A stretch of DNA of 64,000 bases from CAYFWF01 sp964346815 (GTDB lineage: Bacteria > Acidobacteriota > Aminicenantia > Aminicenantales > Aminicenantaceae): positions 145,751 to 209,750 of the forward strand of contig CAYFWF010000050.1 in the NCBI GenBank assembly GCA_964346815.1, given 5' to 3'. Made by a program: the position numbers and the translations under genes. Below the pieces are notes generated by a model. The model saw only the letters and a program-made list of their open reading frames with translations. It did no database searches and was not told the DNA's origin. This document shows, piece after piece, positions 60,268 to 64,000 of this stretch. The stretch's first letter is position 1; each line of letters opens with the position of its first letter.

Positions 60268-62217
60268 ATGAAGACACAAAGGTTTAGAATCACAGTGATT
60301 GGGATTCTCACAAGTTTGATGCTCCTTCTAGGATTGAGCTCAGCGGAAAATCCCGCCTCCCTGGAAGGCATCATCAAAGACAGTCATGGAACGGCCGTTT
60401 CTGGAGTCAAGGTCGTTGCCCAGAACACATCCACCCAAATTCTTCACCATTCAAAATCCGACAGCAAAGGCCATTTCACTTTCCGCAATTTGCCTGCAGG
60501 AATGTATGACGTCTGGGTGGATATGCCGGGTTTCCAGGCTGTCAAGCAGAGGGGCATTCATGTCCGATCAGGTAAGACGGCCACAGCAGACTTTATTCTC
60601 CATCTGGGAGGAAACACGATTGTTCCTGTACCGCCAATCGAGGAAGAGTTTGCAGAAAAGAAGGCGGACAAACGCTTTTCAGGGAATGTTGTCGGCGGAG
60701 TGCTGAATGAATCCCGCACAGAGGCACTCTATCGGCATAAACCCCAGACCGCTCCTTCTCTTCAACAGTACCCTCCGTACTGGAACACCGAAGAGTACGA
60801 CCGAGTCTATGAGAACAGTTTTCTTTTGGCGCTGGACAATCCCCTCTCGACATTTTCTATCGATGTCGACACGGCTTCTTATTCCAATGTCCGGAGATTC
60901 ATCAACAGCAACCAATTTCCCTACAAGGATGCTGTCCGTATCGAAGAGATGGTCAATTATTTTTCCTATGATTATCCTCTTCCCAAAGACAATCATCCTT
61001 TTTCCATCTACACGGAAATCTCCACCTGCCCCTGGAACGATGCTCATCGGTTAATCCACATCGGCCTCCAGGGAAAGAAGCTCGGATCCAAAGAACTTCC
61101 TCCGAGTAATCTCGTTTTTCTGTTGGATGTATCGGGTTCCATGAGTCCAGCCAACAAGCTGCCTCTCCTGCAGCAGGCCTTCAAGCTATTAGTAGATGAA
61201 TTGGGTGTGAAAGACCGTGTCTCGATAGTCGTCTATGCAGGAGCAGCCGGGCTTGTATTGCCGTCCACTGAAGCCACACAGAGGGAGGCCATCATCGCAG
61301 CCATCGATCGGCTGCATGCCGGCGGATCAACCGCGGGAGGTGCTGGAATCAAATTGGCCTATAAAGTGGCCGAGGAAAATTTCATTCAGGAAGGCAATAA
61401 CCGTATCATCCTGGCCACAGACGGCGACTTCAATGTGGGCGTTTCCAGCACTTCAGAGCTGGTGCGCATGATCGAGGAATACCGTAAAAAAGGCATCTTC
61501 CTGACCATTCTCGGTTTTGGCATGGGAAATTACAAAGACGGCCGGATGGAGCAGTTGGCAGACAAAGGAAACGGTAACTATTACTACATCGATAATCTGA
61601 TGGAAGCCAAGAAAGTGTTTGTCAACGACATGCGCGGCACTCTCTTCACCATTGCCAAGGATGTCAAGCTGCAGATCGAATTCAATCCGGCCAAAGTCAA
61701 AGCCTACAGGCTCATCGGCTATGAAAACCGCCTTCTGAAAAAAGAAGATTTTGCCGACGACACCAAGGATGCAGGTGAACTCGGAGCTGGCCATACTGTG
61801 ACTGCACTGTATGAGATTATCCCATATGGTGCCCAGGAAGAGATCCCCGGAGTAGACGACCTCAGGTATCAGGAAAACAGAATCAGTCGAGCGGCGTTCA
61901 GGAGCAAAGAGATCATGACCCTTAAACTGCGCTACAAAAAACCTGATGGCGAAAAAAGCAAACTGATTGTCCACCCATTGAAGGATAAAGACGTCTCTTT
62001 AGCGAAGACTTCGGACAATTTCAAGTTTTCTGCAGCCGTGGCAGCTTTCGGGATGCTTCTTCGTGATTCCGAGTTCAAAGGAGATACCACGTACAAGAAT
62101 GTCCTGAACCTGGCCCGGAACGGAAAAGGCAAAGATGCCTTCGGCTACCGTTCTGAATTCATCCAGCTCGTAGAAAAATGCAGCCTGCTGGAAAGTGTCC
62201 GACCCACAGGTAACTGA
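60268..62217 (+). CDS. exported von Willebrand factor A protein, YfbK-like, with carboxypeptidase-regulatory domain
   Basis: 649 residues with signal peptide. A carboxypeptidase-regulatory-like domain covers about residues 30-112 (SLEGIIKDSHGTAVSGVKVV). The YfbK-type N-domain follows (LSTFSIDVDTASYSNVRRFI). A vWA domain with the MIDAS motif DVSGSMSPANK and a C-terminal YfbK domain complete the protein. It probably binds a protein or surface ligand through a metal ion in the periplasm or at the cell surface. AGGAGGAAAAC precedes the ATG and a clear terminator follows 14 bases after the stop codon. Confidence 0.9.
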   Translation: MKTQRFRITVIGILTSLMLLLGLSSAENPASLEGIIKDSHGTAVSGVKVVAQNTSTQILHHSKSDSKGHFTFRNLPAGMYDVWVDMPGFQAVKQRGIHVRSGKTATADFILHLGGNTIVPVPPIEEEFAEKKADKRFSGNVVGGVLNESRTEALYRHKPQTAPSLQQYPPYWNTEEYDRVYENSFLLALDNPLSTFSIDVDTASYSNVRRFINSNQFPYKDAVRIEEMVNYFSYDYPLPKDNHPFSIYTEISTCPWNDAHRLIHIGLQGKKLGSKELPPSNLVFLLDVSGSMSPANKLPLLQQAFKLLVDELGVKDRVSIVVYAGAAGLVLPSTEATQREAIIAAIDRLHAGGSTAGGAGIKLAYKVAEENFIQEGNNRIILATDGDFNVGVSSTSELVRMIEEYRKKGIFLTILGFGMGNYKDGRMEQLADKGNGNYYYIDNLMEAKKVFVNDMRGTLFTIAKDVKLQIEFNPAKVKAYRLIGYENRLLKKEDFADDTKDAGELGAGHTVTALYEIIPYGAQEEIPGVDDLRYQENRISRAAFRSKEIMTLKLRYKKPDGEKSKLIVHPLKDKDVSLAKTSDNFKFSAAVAAFGMLLRDSEFKGDTTYKNVLNLARNGKGKDAFGYRSEFIQLVEKCSLLESVRPTGN

Positions 62218-62230
62218 GAGCAGAAACTCT

Positions 62231-62273
62231 AAGGGGCAGCTTTCTTCAGATAGAAGGCTGCCCCTTTCTTTTT
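62231..62273 (+). terminator. intrinsic terminator of the vWA gene
   Basis: Stem AAGGGGCAGC / GCTGCCCCTT, extended by TTTCTTC / GAAG inside the loop, then TTCTTTTT. Position and T-tract fit termination of the plus-strand vWA gene. Confidence 0.85.
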
Positions 62274-62390
62274 AGTTCCAGGCAGTCTTTTCCGTATGCA
62301 GTCAGATACAATCATATAAGGAAAGGCCGGGCCATATTCGAACCTAAAGCCAGTGTGCATGACTTCTCCAAGAAGTTCCTGGAGAGTCTC

Positions 62391-63443
62391 CTATTCATCA
62401 GCCTGGGATAAATCGATCTGTTTTTTACCCTTATCGACGGCCCTGATGAACTTGATCAGCCCACTCATGTAGGTATCCTGATCATCATACATGCACATGT
62501 GGCTTCCGTTCGGACAGTAAAGATAGCTTCCATTCTGCACCTGTTCGGACATCCACTCCATATGTTCCGGGTCCATAGTGTCATACTTTGCTCCAATTAC
62601 CAGGGTCGGAACAGTAATGCTTTTCAGTTCCGCTTTCCTGTCCCAGTTTTCGAGCCTTCCCGAGATTCCGAACTCACTCGGGCCCTGCATGGTAACGTAG
62701 ATCTGCTGGTTCAACCTGGCGAAGGTCCGGTTGACGGGATCGGGCCACTCCTCGAGCCTGCAAATGTGTTTCAGGTAGTAATTCGGCATCAAAAGTTCCA
62801 TGTAACGGGGATTTTGGAATTCGCCCTTCGCTTCGAGTTCCCTGATCTCCTCGAGCACTGCCGGATCCATCTGTTTGGCCAGTACCTTTTCGGCATAGGC
62901 ATCGTACTCGGGACAGCTGGCCATCATGTTGGAGATGATAAGACCTTTCAGAAATTCCTGGTATTTCAGGGCATATTCCATGGCGAGGATTCCGCCCCAT
63001 GAATGTCCCAGCAGGTAGAAATTGTCCTTGTTCAGTCCGAGAGCCTGACGCACTTGCTCCACTTCTTCGACGAACCGGCTGGTCGTCCACAGGTCTCTGT
63101 CTTCTGGTTGATCAGAATAAGCAGATCCCAGTTGGTCATAGTAGATGAATTCGATCCTTTCTTGGGGAAGGAAGCTTTCGAAACACTCGAAGTATTCGTG
63201 TGTCGCTCCTGGTCCTCCGTGGAGCAGCAGGAGTCTCATTCTCTTGTTGTTACCGAACTGTTTTGTCCATACTTTAAACATTCCCTCAGGTGTGTCGATC
63301 GGAATCATCTTGATGCCGCCTGTTTTGACAGCACCTTCATCGCTTTTGAAATAGTCCATGGTTGGGGCCTCCTCACTCGGGGCACACGAGATCGATACTG
63401 CTGCAAGGAAGAGGAAAGGAGCAGCTTTGGCAAGAATTTTCAT
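62391..63443 (-). CDS. lipoprotein alpha/beta hydrolase, proline iminopeptidase-like
   Basis: 350 residues. A signal peptide ends in AAVSISCAPSEE, a plausible lipobox. The hydrolase domain has LLLLHGGPGATHEYFECF (oxyanion region), the nucleophile elbow LLGHSWGGILAMEYAL, Asp in GAKYDTMDPEH and His in PNGSHMCMYDD. The family (S33) frees N-terminal proline from peptides, which would complement the other exported peptidases here. The open frame extends to 63605, but AAGGAG precedes ATG 63443 and the signal peptide starts there. The rejected extension would also overlap the PadR promoter. Confidence 0.88.
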   Translation of the reverse strand: MKILAKAAPFLFLAAVSISCAPSEEAPTMDYFKSDEGAVKTGGIKMIPIDTPEGMFKVWTKQFGNNKRMRLLLLHGGPGATHEYFECFESFLPQERIEFIYYDQLGSAYSDQPEDRDLWTTSRFVEEVEQVRQALGLNKDNFYLLGHSWGGILAMEYALKYQEFLKGLIISNMMASCPEYDAYAEKVLAKQMDPAVLEEIRELEAKGEFQNPRYMELLMPNYYLKHICRLEEWPDPVNRTFARLNQQIYVTMQGPSEFGISGRLENWDRKAELKSITVPTLVIGAKYDTMDPEHMEWMSEQVQNGSYLYCPNGSHMCMYDDQDTYMSGLIKFIRAVDKGKKQIDLSQADE

Positions 63444-63598
63444 CTTTCGACTCTCCTTATTTGGATTAGACTTTAGGAATGGCACCGAATCTTCAGCATT
63501 TCCCTGCGATGTCCACCCGTTGAGATCCTGAAATGAGCTTATCATACCCAAAACATCCAGGTCAATGTTCTCAGAAACGACAGCTCCAGAAAAAATCC

Positions 63599-63627
63599 TT
63601 GACATTCTGATGAATATCTTCTATATT
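63599..63627 (+). promoter_or_regulatory. near-consensus sigma-70-type promoter of the PadR gene
   Basis: Perfect TTGACA (63599-63604), a 17-base spacer and TATATT (63622-63627), one base from the -10 consensus. It lies 26 bases before the PadR start codon, with AAGGAG in between. Confidence 0.75.
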
Positions 63628-63653
63628 GCCGAAGAAATATCAAGGAGTTGGCT

Positions 63654-63980
63654 ATGAAATTTTTATCCCGGCAGGAAGAACTTCTTCTCCTCTCGATCCT
63701 GAAACTTGGCGATAAGGCCTACGGCGTTCCTATTCGTCGGCACGTGACCAAGTTAACTGGCAAATACTGGTCCATCGGGGCCATATATGATGTGCTCGAC
63801 AGGCTGACTCGGAAAGGACTGGTTTCTACTGTCACAGGGAAACCATCCAAGGTGAGAGGGGGAAAAAGCAAGAGGTATTACAGAATTACCAAAACAGGGC
63901 TAAAAGCACTCGAAGAAATAAGAGAGCTTCAGAAAAAGGCTTGGCTCGATATCTCCGAGTATGCCTACGAGAAAAAGTGA
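63654..63980 (+). CDS. PadR-family transcriptional regulator
   Basis: 108 residues with a winged helix: LSRQEELLLLSILKLGDKAY, then YWSIGAIYDVLDRLTRKGLV and RYYRITKTGLKALEEI. PadR proteins repress neighbouring genes, often a transporter, and themselves. AAGGAG lies directly before ATG 63654; the in-frame TTG at 63648 overlaps that site and is rejected. It is driven by a near-consensus promoter and is followed after 5 bases by the start of another gene. Confidence 0.92.
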   Translation: MKFLSRQEELLLLSILKLGDKAYGVPIRRHVTKLTGKYWSIGAIYDVLDRLTRKGLVSTVTGKPSKVRGGKSKRYYRITKTGLKALEEIRELQKKAWLDISEYAYEKK

Positions 63981-63985
63981 TTTTC

Positions 63986-64000
63986 ATGCCCCATAAAGAT
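63986..64000 (+). CDS. start of a further gene, cut by window edge
   Basis: ATG at 63986 and four more codons (MPHKD) in the remaining bases, 5 bases after the PadR stop codon. PadR genes of this kind are often followed by an ABC-transporter permease gene, which is a guess from context. Confidence 0.3.

Overview
The window looks like a chromosomal segment of an uncultured, probably anaerobic, Gram-negative bacterium. The nearest fit by gene content is Acidobacteriota or Candidatus Aminicenantes. This rests on the mix of families: an Oar-like TonB receptor with a carboxypeptidase-regulatory domain, GWxTD-domain proteins, TPR-fused alkaline-phosphatase-superfamily proteins, a zinc-ribbon/kinase/TolB-N/TPR protein, a YfbK-like von Willebrand protein and many exported peptidases. 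No marker gene or rRNA is present, so the assignment is an inference. No tRNA, rRNA, CRISPR array, prophage or intact transposase was seen.

Layout. 1-2.8 kb: the left-edge fragment of a LysM/M23-type envelope protein, then an overlapping ECF sigma / anti-sigma / secretin-N-like trio. 2.8-6.7 kb (minus): an amino-acid/Na+ symporter, a small membrane protein, a cyclophilin, a MITE-like repeat element and a triple-CAP-domain protein. 6.8-19.7 kb: a peptidase-rich block (M28, M48, S9, M14, S8) with an iron alcohol dehydrogenase and a small beta-barrel protein. 19.8-23.8 kb (minus): an nqrBCDEF sodium-pump operon without nqrA. 24-26.1 kb (minus): a ribbon-helix-helix protein, sat and cysC behind a perfect 24-bp palindrome. 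26.2-34.5 kb: a second cyclophilin, a creatininase-family protein, M1 aminopeptidase, CBM9-like esterase, ICMT-like methyltransferase and a second M28 peptidase. 34.5-46.6 kb (plus): a Ser/Thr kinase, a desaturase-like flavoprotein, glycine dehydrogenase subunits GcvPA/GcvPB, an ATP-NAD-kinase-family protein, an SDR and a four-subunit 2-oxoacid:ferredoxin oxidoreductase. 46.8-62.2 kb: an envelope block with two TPR-fused sulfatase-like proteins, a TonB receptor, two GWxTD proteins, a carboxypeptidase-regulatory/TPR protein, a LysA-like decarboxylase and a vWA protein. 62.4-64 kb: a lipoprotein alpha/beta hydrolase, a PadR regulator behind a near-consensus promoter, and the first codons of another gene.

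Taken together, the genes suggest a peptide- and amino-acid-degrading lifestyle. Exported peptidases release peptides, a Na+-coupled symporter imports amino acids, and glycine dehydrogenase and 2-oxoacid:ferredoxin oxidoreductase oxidise them. Nqr-type subunits could link NADH oxidation to a sodium gradient, and an iron alcohol dehydrogenase could dispose of reductant.

The least explained parts are the sulfatase-like/GWxTD/TPR cluster, the RHH-palindrome-sat-cysC unit, the Nqr operon without NqrA, a 24-codon micro-ORF joined by ATGA overlaps to a peptidase and a kinase, and a family of inverted-repeat elements with the core GTGACAGTATACG.
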